Assembly (NCBI GenBank): GCA_037176845.1
Contig: JAYKXP010000240.1
Location: 1-49,887, forward strand
Source: Paramarasmius palmivorus
Lineage: Eukaryota; Basidiomycota; Agaricomycetes; Agaricales; Marasmiaceae
DNA: 49,887 nt
Reading direction: 5' to 3'
Both the position numbers and the translations under genes were made by a program. Under the pieces are notes generated by a model. The model was given only the letters and a program-made list of their open reading frames with translations. It made no database searches and was not told the origin of the DNA. Positions 1 to 10,208 of this stretch are shown in pieces. Each line of letters starts with the position of its first letter. Positions within the stretch are counted from its first letter, which is position 1.

Positions 1-1639
1 AGTTGATCGATATAGGCAGTGTTATGCTCATCTTTTCAGGGGCCATTGCCTTGGTCGTACCGCCAAAGATCGATTTGAGGTCACAGTTGGAGATGGGCAC
101 AAGTTGTCCAGTGCCTTGTCTTCCTAGTCTCCTCATCATTGGATTCGTGATGGTCAGAGACTTGTATAAGCAACTGTGAGCAAATATAGTGATAAAAAGG
201 GAAAATCCGCACCCTCGTCCTAGAGACAGCTTTAGCCTTGCCTTTACCCTTGTCTTTTGGTTATTGGTGGAGGAGGAGCCTGAGGAAGAAAGGTGTTAGT
301 GAGAATATTTAAATGTGGGGATAAGACCCTTACCAGGTTTCTTGTTCGTCGCGTTCACGTTAGAGACAGTTTTTCTTGGTTGGGGTCGCCTAAATAGACA
401 AAATTAGTAACCGAGATACCTATTACTAGGGAAGAAATTCTTACTGTCCTGACTCGGGTTGAGCTCGACCGGTATGACTTCCTTCACATTCTGAGAGATC
501 TTGGCTGATAGGGCCAACCTAGATATTAGAGGATAAAAAATGAGAAAGAAGGGTTAGGAAGAGCTGAGAGAGATTAGACTTAACCAACGCTTGCGCTTAG
601 CACAGTTTGGACGGTTGCGAAACTCTTTACCTCCTTCGGGATCCTAATTGAAGGATAAGATTGGCTAATATAAGCCGGAGAAAGAATAAAACGTCAGGAG
701 CGAAGGTACCTCCAAACCAACGGACTTCTTGATGATCTGAGGTCTAGTATGTGGTTTGGATTCATCAGCCGTGGTAGAAAGCAGGCCTCCGCCCTGATCG
801 TGACAGTGTCAGGAGCGAGGGAGTAGCTTGTCTTTTGGCTTTTGGAACCTTCGAGGAGGTGGAGATTCGACAGAGGCTTCGCGTATATGCTTTAGCGGGA
901 AGCTAGTCTCCTTGGTGCCTTTTGCTTTGGACTTGGCCTCCTTCTTTGGACTTACTGCTAGCGGCTGCCGCGGAGCTTTTTGTGGCTTTTCGAAGAGCTA
1001 GGCCTCTTTAGGCTAAGAAATGAAACCAATTATATCAGTTAGATCAATAAAAAAGACACTAATAATAGGCCTACCTTTGGGGTTTGCAGCCAAAAAAAAA
1101 CCCGGGCCCAAAAACAAACAAAGGGTACGACCAGCAGGATCGGGGACTGGCCCTAATAAAAGGGGTCAGTGATCTAATATAAGGGGAATAAATGAATAAT
1201 ACTCGGACTTTGGGTTTTGGAGCTCGTTTAGACCCTTTGCGAGAACCGTTGTGGCAGAGATCCGCCACCTGATCACTCGGAAGTAGTGGAACAGAAGTGT
1301 TAGTGAAACTCTTATAGGGGGTAGCAGTAAATAACCGACCTTTAGTCTTTGATAAGACAACTGGAAGTCTTCGAGGACGGCTACTATTGGAAGCTCGAGA
1401 GTCTGAAGGGGGCAGTCTTGTCCGCCAAGCCGCTGAACTCCTTTCGCCTTCGGTGATGGGATGAATGGTGGAATAAGGCCAAAGCCGTCGTCTAGGCTAA
1501 AGGTGGTTTTCGAAGCTGGATGCCTTTGAGAAGGTTTGGACATTGCAGTAGCCATGACCTCACCAGAAGTGGACAGTGTCTTCATAACCAGAGCTAATAA
1601 AAGGACAAAAGCAACGTTAGAAAAGGAATAATTTGTCAA
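1..1639 (-). pseudogene. Remnants of an intron-rich Lys/Ser/Pro-rich protein gene
   Basis: I do not recognise this family. The minus strand has several short stretches with coding character separated by plausible GT-AG introns. One piece near 1390-1560 is rich in Pro/Ser/Lys, a Lys-rich piece near 1200-1260 reads as GSRKGSKRAPKPKV, a Lys/Ala-rich piece lies near 860-1000, and another near 455-520 reads as KISQNVKEVIPVEL. No single frame can be followed through; the piece near 900-1000 needs a frame change to stay open. The composition suggests a disordered nuclear protein. It has no transposase, reverse transcriptase or enzyme motif. It could be a real gene whose exons I joined badly, but the frame breaks make decay more likely. 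Confidence 0.25.
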
Positions 1640-2570
1640 GATAAAAGACCACGTACCTCAATTCCCCATTTTTCTATTCCAATACCTAACCTAAGCGTCG
1701 GGTGTGGGATCAAGGAGTGATAGTGTTTGGAGGGGATGGGGTGTTCCAAGTTTCTCCTTCAGCGAGAGTGTAGTGGAAAACACAAGATTAATGCGGATTG
1801 TAAGGAGTTGGAAAGAACTTCTGTCGTCCAAATAGGAAAACTGTGGAAACCTATAAAAAGGGGGTTGTCAGTCGGTAAAATAACCGCCAACCTAGATAAC
1901 ATATAACTTACTATGTGCTCATTAGTGAGCATTGGCCCTGGCTTTATAAATCCCTGCTGATTGGGAGAGGCCCAATTTGATTCAACAATATCGAAAAGGG
2001 GTCGGGAAGTAGTCGAAAAATAGCCTTGCAATGGTCGTACAACTCAAAGAATGAGTGGCGGTCGTCATGGAAATTGGGCGTTGCGCTGAGGAATTCTTCA
2101 GCGGTTGGAATACTATTAAACGGGAGGGTTTAGAAATAGGAATTGAACTGCTACTTAAAAGGAGGAGGGCAATGGAGCCTTACGTTAGTACTAGGTCGAG
2201 GGGGAAGGGAAGAAAGAAAGAAATTTCGCCTAGTCCCACGACCCTCTATCGTACTTATAGAAGCCTTTGCATCAGAGTCACTATTAGAGTGGGCGTTTGC
2301 CAGAGTATAAGAAGCTAGTGAAAGGGTCCACGAGCATCTGCTAAGTGGCATCCGTAGTAATGGGCTTCATTTGGTTTTCGCAATCCCGATCAAATGTTTT
2401 GATTGGAAGAGTTTTGCAAGTGCTAGAGGTTGTACCTCTTGAATATTGGAGATACCCATAGATAGCCTGAATTTTCTCTTTTGAATGGTGGTCATAATCT
2501 ACGTAATTCTCCTTGCTTCGCCTGTTGCCCAACGAAACAAAAGTGATTGAGGACAATCCTTTATTTTGGT
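1640..2570. other. Stretch without a recognisable gene
   Basis: No open frame longer than about 90 codons matches anything I know, and no coherent exon chain was found on either strand. There is no reverse transcriptase, integrase or RNase H motif, so I cannot show that this is the internal part of the retroelement whose LTR follows. Confidence 0.4.
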
Positions 2571-2579
2571 TGGGGGGAG
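2571..2579 (+). other. Possible polypurine tract next to the LTR
   Basis: TGGGGGGAG sits directly before the first base of the LTR at 2580. This is where the plus-strand primer of a Ty3/gypsy element is found. The matching position before the second LTR (42462) has no purine run. This suggests that the first LTR is the 3' LTR of an element whose internal part lay to its left, rather than a random solo LTR. Confidence 0.4.
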
Positions 2580-4301
2580 TGATACGCTGATTTTTATAAC
2601 GCTTTAATTTCGAAGCATTATGCATATTTCTTTATTGTTTATGCTTAAAATGGGTTCTGAAGGACTAGTATGAGCCTATGAATAGCTAGTCATTGTCACT
2701 GGTACTCGGGACTTTTGTCTTAGCGAGCAGAGGAGACAGTTACATGGTACGCCTCACATTGGTATCTGGCTGCTGCGATGCCTAATATTAGGGGGTCTGC
2801 AATCACAGACACTTACCCGAAACCTGTAGGGGCTATTATAAGGTGGAACATACCTGGTATAAGGGTCACCGTGCTACTTGTTGGCATATCATAGGACATT
2901 TTCGCTTTATTACTCTCGTGACCTACTATAAGATAGAGAGGGCTTTGGGGGATTCACACGGTTGATGTTCAATACGGCTTGATCGGGGAAATGACCGACC
3001 GGCCCGATGGTGCAGCAGACCTATCGGACTTGATATTCGAAGTGTTCCTTTGGATTCGGACCCCAACATGGAGGCAAAGTGTTTTAAACACGGTGGCAAC
3101 GCCATGAAACGATTAGCATGAAGCAGATACAGTGGATATTCCACTCTATGGAAGGGTCCCATTATGACTATGTTGACCTTTATAAAAGATTGTGCCTGGT
3201 CTAGGATAACGGATGACTGAGCATCATTGGCAGTGCGGACTGGTCAGGAACGACACTGTCATTTGGTGGAAAAAAAAGCGTCCTTTTGGAGCTAGAAAAG
3301 AAAATTTTTAAAACAGGCCTAAACGCCAACACGCAGGCACAGGATTCAATCCTGAGTCTAAACATAGAATTCCTATTTATGGTCACGCTTTAACGACTTA
3401 TATGGACGTTGTGACACTCTTTATTTCCCTCATATGTATATTTCTCATCGTTTTCATCTCTGTTCCATCTCGGTCCTCGTCGTTCCGTCTATATTCCGAC
3501 TTATATTACCTAAAATGCTCGTTCTTCACTTCTTGGACTGTATATAAGTACCTATCATGTTGGAGAGCGGGAGAAGAGAAGAAGAAGGGAGACGCACTGC
3601 CCGCCATATCTATAGATTGTTTGGTGGCTATCACGAATAGACTCTGATTCAGTTGATCTATTGTTGATCTGTTGTATTTAAACTTCTTCTTCATCGGAGA
3701 GCCCTAGATTTTAAGTCCTTAGTTGAGAACTGTATTGCAGACAAGAGTTGAGTCGAGTTTTGATAGAGGACCAAGTGTATTGGATTGTAATCTGTTGCAT
3801 TTGGCATTGGTTGCGTTGCATCTTTTTTAGAGATTGAACCGCTCGTACTAGATTGTCAGTTAAAGACCTTCTAGTAGCTTTTGACTATTTGTGTTAAGAG
3901 CTTTGTGAAGTTAGAGAGCCCAGATCGACCATTGGAGCGGTCGGTTGGATTCCTGCTTGCGCGACACGTCGTTGATTCAGATATGTAAGGGACCAAATCC
4001 ACTCAACGCAGTATTAGGTCGCACCCAAGGAAAGCTAGTATTAGCCCTTGGCGTGTTCCTATATAGCCTTGTATAAGCCCAAAACCCACTCGTTACATAC
4101 CCTATTATAAGCGTGTATAATCACCTCTGTGCTCTAGTCTACTAGAAGCGTTATTATCACTTGAACTATTAGTTTTGTGGGCGATTCTAAGCACGGCAAC
4201 TCTGATCACGAGAACCACACTTGCACACACTGTCACAGTAGGTGCCTAGACCTACTATTAGCATTATTACTGGTTAATCTTTGTACCGTGTTCTGTGGGT
4301 C
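2580..4301 (+). mobile_element. LTR of a Ty3/gypsy-type retrotransposon (copy 1)
   Basis: This 1.7-kb stretch aligns along its whole length with 42462-44130 in the same orientation; both start TGATACGCTG. A TATA-like box (TATATAAG) lies at 3541-3548 at the equivalent place to the one in copy 2. No internal gag-pol region follows on the right: copy 1 runs straight into the Spt5-like gene. It is therefore a solo LTR or the 3' LTR of an eroded element. The two copies differ by many single-base insertions and deletions as well as substitutions. The right end is uncertain by a few bases because the terminal CA is not conserved here. No convincing target-site duplication was found. Confidence 0.85.
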
Positions 4302-5995
4302 TTACCGTTCGCGACGTAAGGTGTATCCCCGAGCGTGTTGTTGTCGGTTGGCCAGCCTGAAGGAGTTCGTATGACCGGAAAAGTCGTAGTTTAATTCCAC
4401 GCGGCTATCCTTGACAGTAACGCGATCTTCGGAGAGGCTAACGACGAATCCTTCAACGCCGGATATGTGACGTACGCAGTCACCAACAAACCACACCTTC
4501 TGGAGCTTCCATCCAAAGCTCTGCTCCCCAACACGGATAGTAGCGTGTCTAGTAAGGAAATCGATGCTGTTCCCTGGGCCTTCATCCGGGATAGGATCAT
4601 GATAATCGACGACAGGACCGGAGCTGGAATGGGAGACGACTAGACCTTCATGTCCGTTGGGAGAACGAACCAGATCACCAAGGTCGAAACGCCAGTCGTC
4701 TATGGCCGGGAAGTTAGCGGAAATGGCTGAATGAGTACACTCGAAGAGGATTCGGCCCTCTCGAGCGTTTGGTAGACGTCCTAATGGTTTGATCATCGAG
4801 ATGTCGACTATCTCAACCCTCATCCCACGCTCAAACCGACCAGCAGGGTAGGAAGGGAAAGGATAAGGAGCTTTGGGTATTGTATGATACAGTGTGTGAT
4901 CCCAGGCATACTTTGTACCATCCTGGTGCCAAGACTCCTGAGATTCAAGGACAAGACTCTGAACCAAGGGTATATGACCCTTTGGGCATCGAGTTTTCAA
5001 CGTGACGTTGTACGTAGTAGCGGGAATGCGAGGAATGAAGAGTACAGTGACGGCACGGCCGTCTATGCTGAGGATAAGAGCCGGATCGTCGTAGTACAAC
5101 GGTAAACCAGGCTCTGGCTCGGCTGGTTCAAAGCTCTGAGCGCGAGTGGGTTTCCTGGAGTTTTTCGTGCCTTTAGGAATGTTCTGCTCGTGCTTCTTGT
5201 GCTTCGGCATTTGCAGAGGACCCAGCCTAACCCACTGGTTGACTTTGAAGTAGGGATAGTCCGAGTTCTTATGGGTGCCGACGATTGTCTCAGCAACGCT
5301 AGACGATTGAGACAGCGCGCGCGCAATGTCGACAGGGTCGGTGACGAGTACCATGTTGACTCCATGTGTATTGCCTTTCTTTCGATGTATGAAGGCACAA
5401 CCCCGGATGGCAGAGGCAGCCTTGGCAGCATCACGCGTATGCACCAGGACGTACCCACAGCCGCGAGATATGGTTTGGAAGGAGAGGAAGGGTGTGTTTT
5501 GAGGAAATTTCTTCTGGTAACGTTCTAGGAACTCCAGAACATTTTGTTCTTTGTATTTCTATCCACAGTATTAGATACATCAAACGCCAGCCTGAGATGT
5601 ATGAGCATACCTTGCACTTCACAAGCCAGACTTCTCGTGCCTGGTATTTTTCGGATTCGTCTACCTCGGTGGTGTCATCCAGCTCACCCTTCCCAACCTC
5701 AGCCGTGCCTCCCATCTCTACATCTTCATCTTCCCCTGAGAATAGGGAATCATGTTCTGAGTTAATGTCCCCATCCCCCGAGAAGATAGAGTCATGGTCT
5801 GATTGATCTTCACGGTCCAAGGCGACGTCGACGGCGTGATAGTTCAATTTTTGGCCTTCTTCATCGTCACCGTCGTTTATAAAGCCTTCATCTTTGAGTT
5901 GACGCGTTAGATTATTGAGACTGAGAGACTACAAGATATACATACCTCCTTCTTCTTCCTCACTCTCGTATCCACCCCGATCCACCAGCCGACTC

Positions 5996-8900
5996 TGTAG
6001 GACCTTTGTAAAGGACATGGTTAGCGTATCCAAGAGTCCTTTTCAAAGGACACCGTTAAGTGCTTGGAAGATCTGTAGGCTATATTTTCCAGGATACGGC
6101 AGCTATAATCTCGAGGTTTTTGTCCAAAAAAGGCAAGAGCTTTGGGAGAAAGAAAGAGGCCGCTTTTTGGGTTCCAAAATAGGCAAGAGAGGAGGGATTC
6201 CCAGGGTCTGGGTAACCCTAACAGGGTTAGGGGTTTCTAGGGCGCTTTTGGGGGCGCTTTTTTAGCGCTTTTTAGCGCTTTTTTCACAGGAAATATATTC
6301 CCCACACTGCTGGCCACATCTGGGATGGTTCCCTGCTCCGCTTTTTTGCTTCCCAAAATGGAAGGTGGTCTTCCCAGGGGCTGGGAAAACCACTACTGGC
6401 CGCTTTTTGGGCGCTTTTGGGCGCTTTTTTGAGGCGCTTTTTTAACAGGAAAAAATATTCCCACACCTCCTGACCTCATCTGACATGCCTCCCTGATGCC
6501 TCCCCCTCCCTGCTCCACTTTTTGCTTCCCAAAATGGAAGGTGCCCTTACCTCATTTTTTTCCACCTAAAATCAATGTATTGGGGGGCTATTGGGCATGC
6601 TGGGGGACTATAAAAAATCGCATTTTTGAGAGAATGAGAATGTTTCTAATTATGTCCTAGAAGTATGCCACCCTGGTTCCCCTGCAATTTGAGAGCAGGG
6701 GAATGCAAAAAAAAGCGGTCCAAATATGGTAATTCAGGAAAATGGTCCTATAGGATCTTGGGCTAACAGCCGAGATATTGACATGAGGTAAGTTGAGGAC
6801 GCGAGATACCTTTAAATACAAGCCTGGGCATACCACATAGTACCAATAGATTAGTGGGATAATGGTGCTTAAATATCAAAATAACTGAAAATTCTCCGAA
6901 ATTGGGGAAATAAAATTACAGATGGTGATTTAAATGTCAGCCTAGGGCTTAGAATATTGTGAATCGAGAGATGATATATATGTCCCCTTGCTTTCGTTGA
7001 CAATCCTGGAGGGCTAGCAATTTTTTCCAGATTTACTACCACTCAAATTCGCTTTTTTAGACATTGGTAATACTGTATGTACAGGTAATTATTGAAATAG
7101 GCTAATACTTGTTACAATCACCCACTCTATGGTGTACAAGATGTGACTACAAACTTGCCCAAGCACTCCTGTATGTGCAAGACCATGTTCTATCCAATGT
7201 ATTGTACATGTATGTCATACACCCAGAACTCATGAAATAGCAACCTCAGGAAAGCATACCACACCAGGGGATTCAGAATCGAGTTCAGGCACCCAAAATA
7301 CACTTTCCTACTATGGAAGGACATTTTTTTGAATACATCTGTATGTTGCTATATAAGAAATAGATAAAAATCGCATTTTTAGGGTTTTTTTCTGTACTGT
7401 AGCATGGGGATTGCTCCTAAAAAATTCACCAAAAGGTGAATGAGAGACCCCTTTCAACTATGCATAGAACAGGAATATCAATTGCCTCCATGAATCCCAT
7501 GTCAGGAATCCTAAGCCGATGCCTTCACTTCTCAAAAACCCTCCCCCCCCTCCCACTGCATATCAGAGGGCTTCAAGGATTGGTGGGGGACTGTCAGGGA
7601 CAACATCAGAAATCGAATTCAGAGCACTCTAGAAAATAGAAAATGAGTCTGGGGTCAAGTAAATCCATTCACATTTGACTCCATACATGTACATTTAGTT
7701 GAATGCTTAAGGTATATGCAATGTATGTTAACTGATGCACTAAAAAAACTTGACAAATACATATCTCATCTACAGTGGATTGGATTTTCCTCAAACCTGG
7801 ATGTATTCTTAAACTTATTATTCATCCTGAGAAATCGATTTTGAGGTCCCCAAGCCCCCCCATCACTCCTTGCAAATACTATAAATACAATCCATAGTAC
7901 ATGTATTCTGTAATTGTGCAGGAATTGAGCATCAGGCATATGAGTTCCTGTCATGGGATTCAGAGGCATTGATATTCCTGTTTCTATGCATAGTGAAAGG
8001 TCTCACCATTAACCTTTTGTGATTTTGGAGCAATCCCCATGCTCCAGTACAGAAAAACCCCTAAAAATGTGCGATTTTTTATCTATTCCTTATATAAGCA
8101 ACAGACCGATGTATTCAAACAATGTCCTTCCATAGTAGAAAAGAGTATTTTTGGTGCCTGAACACGATCTGAACTCGCCCCTTGGTGCTGGTATAGCTTT
8201 CCCTGAGGTGGCTACTCATGAGTCCTGGGTGTATTACATTCTTGTACACTACATTGGATGAACATGGTCCTTGTCTTGCACATACAGGAGTGCTTGGCTA
8301 GTAATGTAGTCATCATCTGTACACCCTAGAGTGGTTATGAACAAGTAATAGCCTATCCAATCTTCCCTGTAATACATATTACCAATGTCTTAAAAAAAAA
8401 GCGACTTAGAGTGTAGTAAAATCTGGAAAAATAAGCTAGCCCCTCCAGGATTGTAAACGAGCAAGGGGAACAAATATATCATCTCTGATTCACAAATATC
8501 TAAGCCCTAGCTGCATTAAATCCCATCCTGTAATTTTATTCCCCCAATTTCGGAGATTTTCAGTATTTTATGATATTTAAGCACCATTATCCCACCTAAT
8601 CTATGTACTATTTGGTATCCCAGGCTTGTATTAATGTATCTAGTCCTCCCAACTTACCTCATGTCAAATATCTGGCCTGTAGCCCAAGATCCAATAGCAT
8701 TTTCCAGAATTCTGAATTACCATATTTGGACCGCATTTTTTGCATTCCCCTGCTCTCCAATTGCAGGGGCATACTTCTAGACATATTAGAACACATTCTC
8801 TCAAAAATGCGATTTTATAGTCCCCCAGCATGCCCCAATAGCCCCCCAAAAAAAAAATTTTTTTTTTTTTTAAACAAATGTTGATTTTTGAGGTGGAAAA

Positions 8901-9484
8901 AAATGAGGTAAGGGCACCCTTCCATTTTGGGAAGCAAAAAGCGGAGCAGGGAGGCATCCGGGGGGGGGGTGGGGGGAGGAGGCAAAAATGTCAGATCGCA
9001 TGGTCAGGAGTGTGAGGAATATTTTTCCTGTTAAAAAAGCGCTCAAAAAAGCGCCCAAAAGCGCCCAAAAAGCGGCCAGTAGAGTTTTCCAGCCCCTGGG
9101 AAGACTCACCTTCATTTTGGGGAAGCAAAAAGCGGAGCAGGGAACCATCCCAATTCTTTTTTTTCCCAGATGTGGCCAGCAGTGTGGGAATATATTCCTG
9201 TGAAAAAAGCTCTAAAAAAGCGCTAAAAAAAGCGCCCAAAAGCGCCCTAGAACACCCTGTTAGGGTTACCCAGACCCTGGGAATTCCCTCGCTTGCTCTA
9301 TTTTGGAACCCAAAAAGCGGCCCTTTTCTTTCTTCAAAGCTCTTGCCTTTTTGGACAAAAACCTGCGAGATTATAGCTGCCGTATCCTGGAAAATATATG
9401 CCTACAGATCTTCCAAGCACTTAACGGTGTCCTTTGTAAAGGTACCATGGATAGCTTAACCATGTCCTTTGTAAAGGTCCTACA
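5996..9484. mobile_element. 3.49-kb palindromic (foldback) transposable element
   Basis: The left half is repeated as reverse complement in the right half, with arms of about 1.74 kb meeting near 7,730. For example, TGCATAG at 7461 pairs with CTATGCA at 7984-7990, and the outer TGTAGGACCTTTGTAAAGG at 5996 pairs with the sequence ending CCTACA at 9484. The arms are imperfect, with scattered mismatches and indels. Inside each arm near the end are clusters of GCGCTTTT / AAAAGCGC. No open frame of transposase type is present, so it would be non-autonomous. It interrupts the first exon of the Spt5-like gene. I could not identify a target-site duplication or the superfamily. Confidence 0.85.
6230..6450. 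repeat. Subterminal GCGCTTTT repeat cluster, left arm (mirrored at 9025-9250)
   Basis: GCGCTTTT-type units occur at least seven times here, and as AAAAGCGC in the right arm. Clustered short subterminal repeats of this kind serve as transposase binding sites in several DNA transposon families, so this is the likely recognition region of the palindromic element. The role is inferred. Confidence 0.6.
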
Positions 9485-9775
9485 AAGGCGGGTGGATCCA
9501 CCGCAGCCTCCAAGTCTAACAGTTGACGGACGTCCAATAGTGACGACGACGACGAAGCCATAACGACGACGATGTACCCGCAATAGCCTGGAACGGAGTG
9601 TCAGCATTGACCTTAGGGATTTTTTTTTCCATCTGAGACATAGGTACAGTAGTGACGATTTGTGTGTTTTTTAGACACTCATTATTAATTGTAATGTACA
9701 TTCGTTTAATATTTTATCTATTCTACCTGAAAAGAAAGGGAACTTACGCTGGGAACGGTGAGCAAGAGCCCTCGT

Positions 9776-9971
9776 CGTCGTTGATGGTGGTGGTAACAAC
9801 TCAAGAGTGAAAACTTGTTGCCAAAGCGCGCGCGGCAGGCTTGTGCTTGCAAATCTTGTGTTTGTTGAAGCACGTGCTTGTACAAACACAAGATTTGCAA
9901 GCACAAGCCTGCCGCGCGCCGAGGACTTAGAAGTTTTCACTTCTTGCTCGCAACCACCACCATCAACGACG
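9776..9971. repeat. 196-bp palindrome
   Basis: CGTCGTTGATGG at 9776-9787 returns as CCATCAACGACG ending at 9971, with the centre at the 12-base palindrome AAGCACGTGCTT (9868-9879). The inner arms of about 36 nt are almost perfect; they include GGCAGGCTTGTGCTTGCAAA and its complement. The palindrome lies between two divergent genes, the Spt5-like ATG at 9561 and the Plavaka ATG at 10209. It may be a small foldback MITE or the fused ends of two insertions. No coding role is likely. Confidence 0.8.
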
Positions 9972-10208
9972 GTAAGTCTTTTTCCTCCCCTTAGTACTAT
10001 ACCAGTAGCGTAGATATTTGAATAAAAGATGATTGAATACATTGTACATTGAATAAACATGAGTCAGAGCCTTAGAGAGCTCTGTATCTTTTTTTTTTCG
10101 CTCCCAAGATAAAAAATACACAGGACACGATGCTGAAGGTCCAACAGATATCTAGGCTGCTCAACGCAGCGTCCAATCTTTTATTTCACCTTCCTTTATT
10201 CGACAAAC

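Larger units (their letters stand above)
4306..9561 (-). pseudogene. Spt5-like transcription elongation factor (NGN + KOW), split and truncated
   Basis: Read leftwards. Exon 1 starts at the ATG at 9561-9559 (MASSSSSLLDVRQLLDLEAA) and is cut at 9484 by the palindromic element. The reading continues at 5995-5946 (GGYESEEEE), then 5891-5611 and 5558-4306. An acidic N-terminus is followed by an NGN-like domain that starts VWLVKCK and includes SRGCGYVLVHTRDAAKAASA, then Tudor/KOW-like segments (KVNQWVRLG, DLVRSPNGHEGLVVS, GDCVRHISGVEGFVVS). NGN and KOW domains are the hallmark of Spt5/NusG factors that bind RNA polymerase. The open frame ends at a good splice donor (GTAAG, 4305-4301), and the LTR begins within 0-5 bases of it, so the 3' half is lost. 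Removing 5996-9484 keeps the frame. It resembles the Spt5-like gene at 20013-23065 in layout. It is not the canonical single-copy SPT5, which is much longer. Confidence 0.75.

Noticed and set aside
1..2579. Internal region of a gypsy element belonging to LTR 1
   Set aside because: No protease, RT, RNase H or integrase motif found in any frame; only the purine tract supports it.
5985..9495. Target-site duplication around the 3.49-kb palindrome
   Set aside because: The flanks GCCGACTC and AAGGCGGG do not match, and no repeat of 3-10 bases could be placed without moving the ends.
9807..10013. Open frame across the 196-bp palindrome
   Set aside because: A hairpin sequence is open on both strands by symmetry; no gene-like features.
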